Assembly (NCBI GenBank): GCA_030433255.1
Contig: JAUIMI010000001.1
Coordinates: 211,378-275,377, forward strand
DNA length: 64,000 nt
Reading direction: 5' to 3'
Source: a bacterium
Lineage (GTDB): Bacteria; Patescibacteriota; Minisyncoccia; Phycocordibacterales; UBA1006
The position numbers and the translations under genes were made by a program. The notes beneath the pieces were generated by a model that was given only the letters and a program-made list of their open reading frames with translations, was not told the origin of the DNA and ran no database searches. Position 1 is the first letter of the stretch; each line of letters starts with the position of its first letter. This document shows, one piece after another, positions 38,637 to 46,362 of the stretch.

Positions 38637-39176
38637 ATGAATACATTCTCGGACCCACAAAAAATAATTGAAAAATTAGACATCTTTCCTGGTCAACAAA
38701 TTGCCGATCTTGGTGCAGGTAGTGGAACGTATACACTAGCAATAGCTGAAAAAATAAAAGGAAATAATGAGAGCCGCATCTTTTCAGTTGATATCCAAAA
38801 AGATTTATTAGAACGAATTGATACTGAAGCAAAGAATAGAAACTTACATTCAGTACATATTATTTGGGGTGATATTGAGCAAGAAAAAGGTACTCGATTA
38901 CGTCATGATTCGTTAGATGTAGTTATTCTTGCAAATATTTTATTTCAAGTTGAGCATAAAAAAGACACCTTAAAAGAAGCCTACCGTATTTTAAAACCAG
39001 AAGGGCGTTTGATTATTATTGACTGGTCAGAATCATTTGGAAACATCGGGCCAAAATCAGACCATGTTGTGACCAAAGAAACAGCAGAATTGTTGTGTAT
39101 TGAAACTGGATTTAAACATGAACGTTCATTTGATGCAGGTGAACATCATTATGGTTTTATTAGTAAGAAAAATTAA
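38637..39176 (+). CDS. Class I SAM-dependent methyltransferase
   Basis: A 179-aa Rossmann-fold protein of the UbiE-like Methyltransf_11/31 group. Motif I ADLGAGSGTYTLAIAEK, acidic motif II FSVDIQKDLL, and YRILKPEGRLIIIDW are clear. The substrate cannot be told. The earlier in-frame codons (to 38535) overlap gyrA and the terminator and are rejected. The solute-binding gene follows after 18 nt. Confidence 0.88.
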   Translation: MNTFSDPQKIIEKLDIFPGQQIADLGAGSGTYTLAIAEKIKGNNESRIFSVDIQKDLLERIDTEAKNRNLHSVHIIWGDIEQEKGTRLRHDSLDVVILANILFQVEHKKDTLKEAYRILKPEGRLIIIDWSESFGNIGPKSDHVVTKETAELLCIETGFKHERSFDAGEHHYGFISKKN

Positions 39177-39194
39177 AAATAATAGTGTATTGTT

Positions 39195-40511
39195 ATGAAA
39201 GACTTAGGAATTAAAAATATAATTACCGGAATATTTGTTGTGGCTGCAGTGTTTGCGCTCATGGTGTTTTCTGGTGTTGTTAAATTAGGAGGCAATGAAG
39301 ATGTTGCTTCTGGAACAGTAACGGTATGGGGAACAATTTCAAATCAAACATTCAGAAAATATATTGATCAAGCAAAGGAAAAAAATCTTAATATTAATTA
39401 TATAGAAAAAAAACCAGCAACATTTGAAACTGATTTGATTAATGCTTTTGCTTCTGGAACAGGACCTGATTTATTTATTATGTCCCATGAAGGTATTCTC
39501 CGTCATGGAGATAAGGTATTTGAAATCCCTTATGCAAGTTTACCTCGAGATGTATATGAATCAACCTATATTGATGAGGCACGACTATTCCTTACCGATA
39601 CTGGATCAATTGCATTTCCTATGACGGTTGACCCCTTGGTTATGTACTTTAACAAGCCGCTCATTGCATCGTCATTTATTTTAGATATTCCAGAATATTG
39701 GGATGAACTTGGTGATTTTGCTCCTCAGGTAACACAATTTACGGGTACTGGGGAAGTATCTATTTCTGCTGCATCATTAGGTACCTACGATAATATACCT
39801 CATGCAAAAGCTATTTTGAGTACTTTAATCCTTCAAAATGGTGTAAATATTGTTGGGGAAAATACCGTAAGTGGTAAAAAACAATCAACTCTATCATTAG
39901 ATGATGTTAATGTTGAGCGAACATCACAGGCTCTTAATTTTTATACATCATTTGCAAATTTTGGAACAAATACCTATTCATGGAATGAAGCCTTAATTGA
40001 CGCTCAGAATAAGTTTATTGCTGGTGAAGTTGCTCTCTATTTTGGTCGAGCAAGTGAGGTTGAAAATATCCGTAGAAAAAATCCGAATCTAGATTTTGGA
40101 GTTCAACTCATGCCTCAAGTTCGTGAAAGTACCAATCGATTAACACAAGGAAGCATGACAGGTATTGCAATTAATAAGCAATCTAAAAATGTATCTGCTT
40201 CAATAGCTGTTGCATCAAAACTGACAAGTTCAAGTATTACAGAAAATTTATCTAAAGAGCTACTTGTAGCTCCTGCTCAAAAATCAGTACTACGAAATAA
40301 ACCAGGGGATGATGCATTTAGAACACTGGTATTTAATTCAGCTATTATTTCTGCTGGTTGGTTTGACACTGATCCTGAAAGAACTGATGATTTGTTTAAA
40401 ACCATGATTAGAAATGTTAATACAGGAGCTCAATCAACCAATGATGCTATTAATCGTGCTACTGCAGACTTAAATACCATTTTAGATCAAACAATTAATA
40501 AGGGGAGGTAA
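39195..40511 (+). CDS. Extracellular solute-binding protein, family 1 (sugar type)
   Basis: A membrane anchor (about 10-30) precedes a 400-residue two-lobed binding fold: VTVWGTISNQTFRKYI, ASGTGPDLFIMSHEG, and YFNKPLI are typical of maltose/sugar-binding SBP_bac_1 proteins. No permease or ATPase lies nearby. It shares a unit with the following VirB2-tailed protein, which is 9 nt downstream. Length 438 aa. Confidence 0.85.
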   Translation: MKDLGIKNIITGIFVVAAVFALMVFSGVVKLGGNEDVASGTVTVWGTISNQTFRKYIDQAKEKNLNINYIEKKPATFETDLINAFASGTGPDLFIMSHEGILRHGDKVFEIPYASLPRDVYESTYIDEARLFLTDTGSIAFPMTVDPLVMYFNKPLIASSFILDIPEYWDELGDFAPQVTQFTGTGEVSISAASLGTYDNIPHAKAILSTLILQNGVNIVGENTVSGKKQSTLSLDDVNVERTSQALNFYTSFANFGTNTYSWNEALIDAQNKFIAGEVALYFGRASEVENIRRKNPNLDFGVQLMPQVRESTNRLTQGSMTGIAINKQSKNVSASIAVASKLTSSSITENLSKELLVAPAQKSVLRNKPGDDAFRTLVFNSAIISAGWFDTDPERTDDLFKTMIRNVNTGAQSTNDAINRATADLNTILDQTINKGR

Positions 40512-40520
40512 TATACATTT

Positions 40521-42089
40521 ATGAAAATATTTTCTATAAAAAAAAATATAGCTATTTTTCTTACATTAGCATCGCTTGTAATCATAGGTGATGTTTTTGC
40601 GCAACAATCAACTAATAATTATCTATCAAATATTTATATATCAGAATCATCTGGGGAATTTAATGGTGTATTTAGAAAATCAGATTTTCTTAATGATCAT
40701 TCAAATATTTCAAATGATTCGCAGGATAGCATAATCTTGTATGCAACTAAATCGGACGGTTCCAACTTAACAGATGTGATTATTGAGGAATTTTCACCTA
40801 CCCTTTCTTTTGCTCAAACCTCTGTAAATTTTTCATCTACTCAGGGAGATATTTTTTTAGCCCAAAACCCATTTGATCAATTATTTTTTGCTTGGGTGAA
40901 TCAAGATGGAGAAGAGAACGATACAATTCCTGTATTTTTAAATGATTTAGGTATTGAAACAGGAGGTTCCTTTGTTGATTTTCCTGGATGGAGTTCAGCA
41001 GAATACCAAGAGATTCCTGCAAACAATACGTATTATCCATATGTTTCAGTTGGTAATTTTCAGAGAACTCCTTCTGATATAGATTTGTATTTAATATTAG
41101 AAAACATTGGGACAAACCAAAAAACAGCATTAGAGACATATCCAGGTGGTTCACAGTTTTTAAGTATTACGTGGCCCGTAAACCCACCAACAACGAGCTA
41201 CCTTGTACCTGGTGCGAGTTATAAAATATATCTATCCTCAAGTGCTGATGGCTCAACTGGTCCGGTGCAATATACTAACCAATCAACTCAGGTATCACTA
41301 GGGCAAGTACCTTCTAACTCAGCTGAAATTAGTATTGATAATGCTGAAATTACAAACGGTGATACTCTTGAAATAACAGGAACAGCTGCTAGTAATTTTG
41401 CTGGAACAGTTGTGTTTAAAATATTAGGATCAGATACTAACAGCTCAAACAATTCCTTAGATATCACACTTGGTTCCTTGGTCAATCCAAATGGGCAATT
41501 TACCTTTCCTGAAACACCACAGACCTATGCATTAGGAGGGTTTGATAACTATACGCTGCAAGCACTTGTTAATAATAATGTTGTCTCTGAATTCTCTATT
41601 GGAGAAAATTCTTCAAATACCAATAGTGGGAACACAGGAAATACTAATGCCGGGAACACAAGTTCGAATGGGAGTTCAAGTAATTTTTTAAACGATGCAC
41701 AAAGTAACATTGTTGCAAACGGTATTGTTGTTACTGATTGTGGTTATAATCTCAATGGTAAACAAAAAGATGCAAACGGGAATTTATTACCTAAAGGAAA
41801 AATATGTGGATTTAGTGACGCTATTAGATTAATACAGCGTGTCATTGAATATATTTTTATTCTGGTACTACCGATTATGGCAATTATGTTTGCCTATGCT
41901 GGATACCTGTACCTCACCAGTGGTGGAAGTAAAACAAAACGTGATGCTGCTAAAAAAGCTATGACAAATTCAATTATTGGAGTTGTGGTTATAATGGCAG
42001 CATGGCTTATTGTAAAAACAATAGTCGTTGCAGTAGGTGTTGATGTACAACAAGCAACAGAAGATGGTTGGTTCTTTCTAAGTAATTAA
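40521..42089 (+). CDS. Large secreted-domain protein with C-terminal VirB2/TrbC-like two-helix module
   Basis: A signal peptide (1 to about 27) leads into a Ser/Asn/Thr-rich beta region of about 340 residues, with Ig-like or CARDB-like strands around 260-350 (SAEISIDNAEITNGDTL). An Asn/Gly/Ser linker (about 355-395) is followed by CGYNLNGKQKD and two helices at the C-terminus (about 435-505, PIMAIMFAYAGYLYLTSGG, then KKAMTNSIIGVVVIM). That tail is the VirB2/TrbC plan also seen at 44944. It would present a large domain on a pilin-like membrane base. Length 522 aa. Confidence 0.65.
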   Translation: MKIFSIKKNIAIFLTLASLVIIGDVFAQQSTNNYLSNIYISESSGEFNGVFRKSDFLNDHSNISNDSQDSIILYATKSDGSNLTDVIIEEFSPTLSFAQTSVNFSSTQGDIFLAQNPFDQLFFAWVNQDGEENDTIPVFLNDLGIETGGSFVDFPGWSSAEYQEIPANNTYYPYVSVGNFQRTPSDIDLYLILENIGTNQKTALETYPGGSQFLSITWPVNPPTTSYLVPGASYKIYLSSSADGSTGPVQYTNQSTQVSLGQVPSNSAEISIDNAEITNGDTLEITGTAASNFAGTVVFKILGSDTNSSNNSLDITLGSLVNPNGQFTFPETPQTYALGGFDNYTLQALVNNNVVSEFSIGENSSNTNSGNTGNTNAGNTSSNGSSSNFLNDAQSNIVANGIVVTDCGYNLNGKQKDANGNLLPKGKICGFSDAIRLIQRVIEYIFILVLPIMAIMFAYAGYLYLTSGGSKTKRDAAKKAMTNSIIGVVVIMAAWLIVKTIVVAVGVDVQQATEDGWFFLSN

Positions 42090-42112
42090 AAAATCGCAGA
42101 GAGCGATTTTTT
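42088..42112 (+). terminator. Terminator
   Basis: Stem AAAAAATCGC/GCGATTTTTT with a 5-nt loop directly after the stop. Confidence 0.9.
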
Positions 42113-42114
42113 AA

Positions 42115-42144
42115 TTGTCTTTTTATAAAACTAGGTGGTATAAT
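42115..42144 (+). promoter_or_regulatory. Promoter of first small VirB2-like gene
   Basis: TTGTCT and TATAAT are separated by 18 nt, the same spacing as in the pilA and pyrG promoters. A GG precedes the -10 box, as at pilA. Confidence 0.7.
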
Positions 42145-42150
42145 ATAGGT

Positions 42151-42243
42151 AACGTCTCTTTTATAAAGAGATAGTAATCGATTATTATAACGCACTCATT
42201 TATTAACGAATGAGATAACTAGTAACTATTTATTTATTTATTT
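42151..42243 (+). promoter_or_regulatory. Structured 5' leader
   Basis: About 95 nt of leader hold two hairpins: CTCTT-TTAT-AAAGAG at about 42156-42171 and CTCATT/AATGAG at about 42195-42214. The last bases are a TTTA repeat before the ATG with no Shine-Dalgarno sequence. The design resembles the pilA leader. Confidence 0.5.
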
Positions 42244-42597
42244 ATGAAAAATCTTTTATTAAAAGGATCAGCAGTAGCCGGAGCGGCTATGCCAATGTTG
42301 GCATTTGCTCAGGCTGATGCATCTTCAGTATTAGGAGTAATTGGAAACCTTATTAATCAAGCTATTCCAATTTTAATCTCTGCTGCGGTTCTATGGTTTA
42401 TTATTGGAATCATCCGTTTTGTTATCGCAGGTGATGCAGATAAAAAAGCAGACGCACGAAGAACTGTTATTCAAGGTCTTATTGGACTATTCATTATTGT
42501 TTCAATGTGGGGAATTGTATTCTTTATTGGAAACACATTTGGAGTAGGTTCTGTAGGAGTTGATACAACAACAATCGCACCTATTATTGTTAACTAA
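42244..42597 (+). CDS. Small two-helix VirB2/TrbC-like membrane protein (a)
   Basis: A signal peptide ending in AFA (about residue 22) is followed by a short loop and two hydrophobic helices (about 38-62 and 80-105) separated by a basic turn (DADKKADARR). The pattern IPILISAAVLWFIIG then IQGLIGLFIIVSMWGIV is shared with the gene at 45728. Size, signal and topology match conjugative-type pilins, but no VirB4 or VirD4 ATPase is in the window. Own strong promoter and terminator suggest high expression. 117 aa. Confidence 0.7.
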   Translation: MKNLLLKGSAVAGAAMPMLAFAQADASSVLGVIGNLINQAIPILISAAVLWFIIGIIRFVIAGDADKKADARRTVIQGLIGLFIIVSMWGIVFFIGNTFGVGSVGVDTTTIAPIIVN

Positions 42598-42623
42598 TAA
42601 AAACGCTGAAAAGCGTTTTTATT
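42595..42623 (+). terminator. Terminator
   Basis: Stem with core AAAAACGCT/AGCGTTTTT and a GAAA tetraloop. Confidence 0.9.
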
Positions 42624-42644
42624 ATTTAAATATTTTTGTTGTGG

Positions 42645-42650
42645 TACAAT
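42645..42650 (+). promoter_or_regulatory. -10 box of second small VirB2-like gene
   Basis: TACAAT ends 6 nt before ATG 42657 and fixes the start. Confidence 0.5.
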
Positions 42651-42656
42651 ATTCAC

Positions 42657-43028
42657 ATGGAAAAAATTACTGAATTTATTGCAACTTATATATTAATTCC
42701 ACAAGCAAACGCAGCATCAGAGCAATTATTAGCGCTCATTGGGCGTGTTAATGAGCATGTTATTAATCCTCTTATTGTGCTCTTGTTTACAGCTGGTCTT
42801 GTTTTGTTTATTGTCGGTCTTTTTAATTTTTTTAGTAATCGAGATGATTCAGAAGCTCTTGATAAAGGGAAACGCCATATGTTGTGGGGAATTATTGGTA
42901 TGGCCATTATGATTTCTGTATTTGGAATTATGAAGTTCCTTACGGGATCTTTAGGTATTACTGATGCAACAGGGAATTCAGCTAAAGGGGGATCAGGTGA
43001 TGTGTCAGGTCTTATTAGCAATAACTAA
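42657..43028 (+). CDS. Small two-helix VirB2/TrbC-like membrane protein (b)
   Basis: A weakly hydrophobic N-terminus (ATYILIPQANA, cleavable after ANA) precedes two helices (about 37-62 and 80-103) around a charged loop NRDDSEALDKGKRHM. HMLWGIIGMAIMISVFGIMKF parallels the second helix of its neighbours. A Gly/Ser tail ends the protein. 123 aa from this start. Leaderless promoter and own terminator. Confidence 0.65.
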   Translation: MEKITEFIATYILIPQANAASEQLLALIGRVNEHVINPLIVLLFTAGLVLFIVGLFNFFSNRDDSEALDKGKRHMLWGIIGMAIMISVFGIMKFLTGSLGITDATGNSAKGGSGDVSGLISNN

Positions 43029-43033
43029 AAAAT

Positions 43034-43064
43034 AAAAAACCGAAAACATAGTTTTCGGTTTTTT
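43034..43064. terminator. Bidirectional terminator
   Basis: A 14-bp stem AAAAAACCGAAAAC/GTTTTCGGTTTTTT with an ATA loop region between convergent genes. Confidence 0.9.
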
Positions 43065-43091
43065 GATAGTTATTTAAGAATCTATCAAATC

Positions 43092-44339
43092 TTATTTAGT
43101 TTTTAATGCATGTGTAAGAACATCTTTTTGTTGTTCTTCTGTTAATCCAGACAAAACTTCAATAAACTCTTCTAGCTGCTCTGTTAAACCAAAATTCGCA
43201 ATAAGAGACTCTAACATTTGCTTATTTTTTGTTCCTTTGGCATTAACCAATAGTCCAGATAACTCAGAACCACCAGGTCCTTCAAATAAATATCGATGTT
43301 CATTATCTACTAAATTAGCTGCTTGACTTGCTTTTTGAGCAAGTGCTTCTTCGCTTAAATTATTATTATGAGTCTTTCTCATGCTCTCCACGCTATCATT
43401 ATATGCTTTTGTGGTTGCTTGAGTTGTTCTTTCAATTTTAGTTGCTTCAACTTCTGCTTCAGCTTCACCTTGTTTAATACGTACTCGACGTTCAGTTTCC
43501 GCCTTGTATTCTTTGATAGGTCTTTCTGCTTTAGCTTTAGCTGAACCCGTTAGAATTTCTTCGATTTCAGAATCAAATTTAGTATAAGTTGCAACTTTAC
43601 CAATTGTTAATCCATATTCATCTAAATTATCTTTCAAGCTACTTCCCCCACTTCCAGCAATTTTACCTGATTCTTTAATAATGTCTTCAAGAGTCCAATC
43701 GGTTTTTGTTCTAAAACGAGCATATCCCCAATTTGATGAAATGGTATCAAAATCCGAAGCAAGGTCACTAATCGTATTATTATAAAACGCATGTTCGCCT
43801 TTTTTAATAATTTTACTTTTGGGTAAAAATTCTTTTAGTCCTGTTTTTTCAAAAAAGCGAACAGCCCCTTTTTTACCGTTAATACGTAACGGGCCTTCAA
43901 ACTTAGTATGCATTTTATACTTTACCTTTGACTTTTCTTCTGCACTTAATCCCTCAAGAAAAAAATCATCATTTTCATTAGAATTTTCTTCTTCTACTTT
44001 TTCTAATTTAATAACATTAATAGTTTCTGAAAAATTCAAATCAGCAGCAGTATATTCTTGAACAGCGTTTTTTAAAAAACCAAAAGGTACATAGCTCATT
44101 CCTTCGTCTAGAATACAAACTAAATCCCCGAATGCAAAAGCAAGTGCATATACATCGCGTTTTGTTTCATGCCAGGATTTAATAAAAAGCATTATTCCTG
44201 TAATCCATAACGGTAACGATAGAAACCAAAAAAGGAAACCACCATTACTTAAGTTAAATAAAGTCCAAGGGATAATTATCATTAAAATTGTAAAAAATCC
44301 TGCACTTAGTAATCCGTAAATAATTTTCTTATCTTTCAT
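43092..44339 (-). CDS. SPFH/band-7-like membrane protein
   Basis: Two N-terminal membrane helices (about 8-30 and 33-54) are followed by a domain with band-7 traits: an amphipathic region around 165-245, then RVRIKQGEAEAEVEATKIER, an Ala/Glu-rich coiled coil typical of flotillin-like proteins (about 265-320). The C-terminal 80 residues are helical (LESLIANFGLTEQLEEFIE). Length is 415 aa. It is downstream of the single-pass gene at 44346 (6-nt gap). It sits inside the VirB2-like cluster on the opposite strand, so a scaffold role there is speculation. Confidence 0.6.
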   Translation of the reverse strand: MKDKKIIYGLLSAGFFTILMIIIPWTLFNLSNGGFLFWFLSLPLWITGIMLFIKSWHETKRDVYALAFAFGDLVCILDEGMSYVPFGFLKNAVQEYTAADLNFSETINVIKLEKVEEENSNENDDFFLEGLSAEEKSKVKYKMHTKFEGPLRINGKKGAVRFFEKTGLKEFLPKSKIIKKGEHAFYNNTISDLASDFDTISSNWGYARFRTKTDWTLEDIIKESGKIAGSGGSSLKDNLDEYGLTIGKVATYTKFDSEIEEILTGSAKAKAERPIKEYKAETERRVRIKQGEAEAEVEATKIERTTQATTKAYNDSVESMRKTHNNNLSEEALAQKASQAANLVDNEHRYLFEGPGGSELSGLLVNAKGTKNKQMLESLIANFGLTEQLEEFIEVLSGLTEEQQKDVLTHALKTK

Positions 44340-44345
44340 TGTTTA

Positions 44346-44840
44346 TTATTTTTTTGTTCCTATTCCAAATTTTGTTTTCTTTGATGTTGTAAAATGAACT
44401 TTCCCATAATAGTCACTTTGTTGTCGTGAATTAAAAGGGAAAATGTTTCCTACTGCATCATGTTTCTTAATACTTTGGGTAACGAATCCTGGGTAACTAA
44501 ATGTTTCAAAGGAATCATTTCCGAAATAGTATTCTACTACATCTCCAGGTTGTATATTCACTACTGAGTAGTTATATAACGGTATATTGTCCACAACAGC
44601 ATAATTACGTGTTGGGTTTTGAAATACACCATTGATATATAATCCTGATTTATGCGATTTCTTGTGCATATTTTGTTTATTTTGAACGCGTTCTTCTGTT
44701 TGTATATTATTTTTTACTGAAAACGAATATACAAAAAAGAACCCAAATAAAACAAAAAGTGCAAAGAATCCAATAGCCATTTTTTGGTATTGTTTCAACT
44801 TGTGTTTGTGAGTTTCTTCACGAGATTCTTTGATTTCCAT
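44346..44840 (-). CDS. Single-pass membrane protein, unknown function
   Basis: A Lys/His/Glu-rich cytoplasmic start, one membrane helix (about 22-42) and a 120-residue outside domain (GLYINGVFQNPTRNYAVVDN, then YEYF-like Tyr/Phe-rich strands) make up 164 aa. The protein ends with a basic KTKFGIGTKK tail. TAAAAT lies 9 nt before the ATG. No family recognised. Co-transcribed with the SPFH-like gene. Confidence 0.6.
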   Translation of the reverse strand: MEIKESREETHKHKLKQYQKMAIGFFALFVLFGFFFVYSFSVKNNIQTEERVQNKQNMHKKSHKSGLYINGVFQNPTRNYAVVDNIPLYNYSVVNIQPGDVVEYYFGNDSFETFSYPGFVTQSIKKHDAVGNIFPFNSRQQSDYYGKVHFTTSKKTKFGIGTKK

Positions 44841-44879
44841 TTGAATAATATTTTATTGTTAATTTTTATTATTATAGCA

Positions 44880-44911
44880 ATAACTTATTTATTTGTCAAT
44901 AAATAAGTTAT
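44880..44911. promoter_or_regulatory. Perfect palindrome between divergent genes
   Basis: Arms ATAACTTATTTATT and complement (14 bp) flank a TGTC spacer. The site is between two divergent genes, 33 nt before the rightward ATG and just upstream of its -10 box, where an operator would be expected. Confidence 0.5.
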
Positions 44912-44931
44912 GAAAAAAGTTATCTATTATG

Positions 44932-44937
44932 TATAAT
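44932..44937 (+). promoter_or_regulatory. -10 box of VirB2-like gene (c)
   Basis: TATAAT ends 6 nt before ATG 44944 and lies about 20 nt after the palindrome. Confidence 0.55.
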
Positions 44938-44943
44938 ATACTT

Positions 44944-45363
44944 ATGAAAAAAACACTTACTTATATTTATTTTTCTTTTCTTATCCTTATTATTTCTCCC
45001 ATTTCTGTTTTTGGGCAAACTAGTTTAGGAGGAGGATCAAATGCTAACCCGAGCTCAACCGGAGGAGGATCAAATACAAGTGCCCCATCAATAACTCTTG
45101 ATAATCCGCTTGGGAATAATGTTCAAGATATTCCAACACTTGTTGAAAAAATTCTAGATATTGCACTAACTATTGGTGTTCCAATTATTGCACTAGCAAT
45201 TATCTATTCTGGGTATCTGTTTATTGCAGCTCAAGGTAATAAAGATAAGTTACAAGAAGCAAAACAAACTTTGCTGTATGTATTTATAGGAGCAGCTATT
45301 TTATTAGCATCATATGCAATTGCAAACGCTATCGTTGATACTATTGCTGCAATTCGAGGGTAA
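44944..45363 (+). CDS. VirB2/TrbC-like pilin-type protein (c)
   Basis: A signal peptide (1 to about 24, SVFGQ) is followed by a repeated Gly-Gly-Gly-Ser-Asn spacer and the VirB2/TrbC core: VEKILDIALTIGVPIIALAI, GYLFIAAQGNKDKLQEAK, then a second helix LLYVFIGAAILLASYAIANA. Among the small proteins here this is the closest match to the TrbC/VIRB2 family (139 aa). It opens a three-gene unit; the next ATG is 1 nt after its stop. Confidence 0.8.
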   Translation: MKKTLTYIYFSFLILIISPISVFGQTSLGGGSNANPSSTGGGSNTSAPSITLDNPLGNNVQDIPTLVEKILDIALTIGVPIIALAIIYSGYLFIAAQGNKDKLQEAKQTLLYVFIGAAILLASYAIANAIVDTIAAIRG

Positions 45364-45364
45364 T

Positions 45365-45718
45365 ATGATTAATAATGTTAAAAAAATAATAGCAGGAGGT
45401 GCATTGGTATTCCCAGTGTTTGGGTTCGCTGCAACCTTTAAAGACGCAGTCGCTTCGGTTGTAAATGTGAGTGGGCTACTTATTCCATTGTTGTTCTCGT
45501 TTGCTTTAGCTTGGTTTATTTGGGGTATCGTTGATTTCATTCGTGCTGCTGATAACCCAGAACAACGTAAAAAGGGGAAGCAACGAATACTCTGGGGGAT
45601 TTTAGCAATTACCGTTATGGTTGGGTATCTCGGGTTTACCTCAATATTTACACAGACATTCTTTAACCAGGGAACCTCTATTTTGCCACAACTTTTTGAA
45701 TCTCAGAATCAGAATTAA
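45365..45718 (+). CDS. Small two-helix VirB2/TrbC-like membrane protein (d)
   Basis: A short signal segment (GALVFPVFGFAA) precedes two helices (about 32-58 and 72-98) around a basic loop NPEQRKKGKQR. The segment GLLIPLLFSFALAWFIWGIV resembles the gene at 42244 rather than classical VirB2. The start at 45365 follows the previous stop by 1 nt; the longer frame from 45314 overlaps it. 117 aa. Confidence 0.65.
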   Translation: MINNVKKIIAGGALVFPVFGFAATFKDAVASVVNVSGLLIPLLFSFALAWFIWGIVDFIRAADNPEQRKKGKQRILWGILAITVMVGYLGFTSIFTQTFFNQGTSILPQLFESQNQN

Positions 45719-45727
45719 CATAATATT

Positions 45728-46069
45728 ATGAAGAAATTTTTTACGACAATATTAACAATACTATTTCTACCAGAACTTGCTTTTGCTCAGTTTGATTCTA
45801 CAAGCGTGTCTTCACTTATTACCTCGGCTCATGGATTAATTAATAGAACAATTATTCCACTTCTTATTTCGGCTGCTGTACTGTATACCATCTACGCAGT
45901 TGTTGTATTTATTGCCGAGACTAGTGATTCACAAAAAAAAGAGGAAAAGAAACAGCAAATTTTTTGGGCAATTATTGGTCTCTTTGTTATTGTGTCTATT
46001 TGGGGGCTCGTCGCAATTGTTGGACGAACATTCGGCACCTTTGCAGGAGGATCAATTAGTGTAAATTAA
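45728..46069 (+). CDS. Small two-helix VirB2/TrbC-like membrane protein (e)
   Basis: The signal peptide ends in LAFAQ (about residue 20). Helices at about 40-62 and 77-103 surround SDSQKKEEKKQQ. IIPLLISAAVLYTIYAVVVF and FWAIIGLFVIVSIWGLVAIV align closely with the protein at 42244, including the trailing GRTFGTF, so the two are paralogues. 113 aa. Last gene of the unit before a strong terminator. Confidence 0.7.
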   Translation: MKKFFTTILTILFLPELAFAQFDSTSVSSLITSAHGLINRTIIPLLISAAVLYTIYAVVVFIAETSDSQKKEEKKQQIFWAIIGLFVIVSIWGLVAIVGRTFGTFAGGSISVN

Positions 46070-46098
46070 AAAAACTATACGAATTGGTATAGTTTTTT
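46067..46098 (+). terminator. Terminator of VirB2-like unit
   Basis: A 12-bp stem AAAAAACTATAC/GTATAGTTTTTT with a 6-nt loop. Confidence 0.9.
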
Positions 46099-46146
46099 AT
46101 TATTAACTTGCACAAAATAAGTGAATCTATATAATTGCTTTTGTTA

Positions 46147-46219
46147 CCGCTTGTAGCTCAGTTGGTAGAGCAGCTGGCTCTTAACCAGACGGTCGAAGGT
46201 TCAAGTCCTTCCAGGCGGA
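46147..46219 (+). tRNA. tRNA-Lys (CTT)
   Basis: Acceptor CCGCTTG/CAGGCGG, anticodon loop CTCTTAA, T-loop TTCAAGT and discriminator A. One anticodon-stem pair (27-43) is mismatched. No CCA encoded. Confidence 0.92.
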
Positions 46220-46261
46220 CACGAATAGAGCCCTATACTCTATCGTAAAATTGTATATAAT

Positions 46262-46320
46262 AAGTACACACCTACCCAGGTGGTGCAAAATTTTGATAAG
46301 AAGTACACACGCTGTGCGTG
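46262..46320 (+). repeat. Partial tRNA-Leu 5' copy and direct repeat
   Basis: CCTACCCAGGTGGTG at 46271-46285 differs by one base from the 5' end of the tRNA-Leu gene 90 nt downstream, and ACACGCTG recurs later in both. AAGTACACAC is repeated at 46262-46271 and 46301-46310. A TATAAT about 46255 could transcribe it. It may be a tRNA fragment left by a rearrangement, or a small RNA. Confidence 0.4.
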
Positions 46321-46362
46321 AAAACTTTTTGTTGGATATTTTCACAAATGGGGACATTACCT

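Noticed and set aside
40521-46069. Conjugation or integrated plasmid (T4SS)
   Set aside because: Only VirB2/TrbC-like modules are present; no VirB4, VirD4, relaxase, integrase or attachment repeats are visible.
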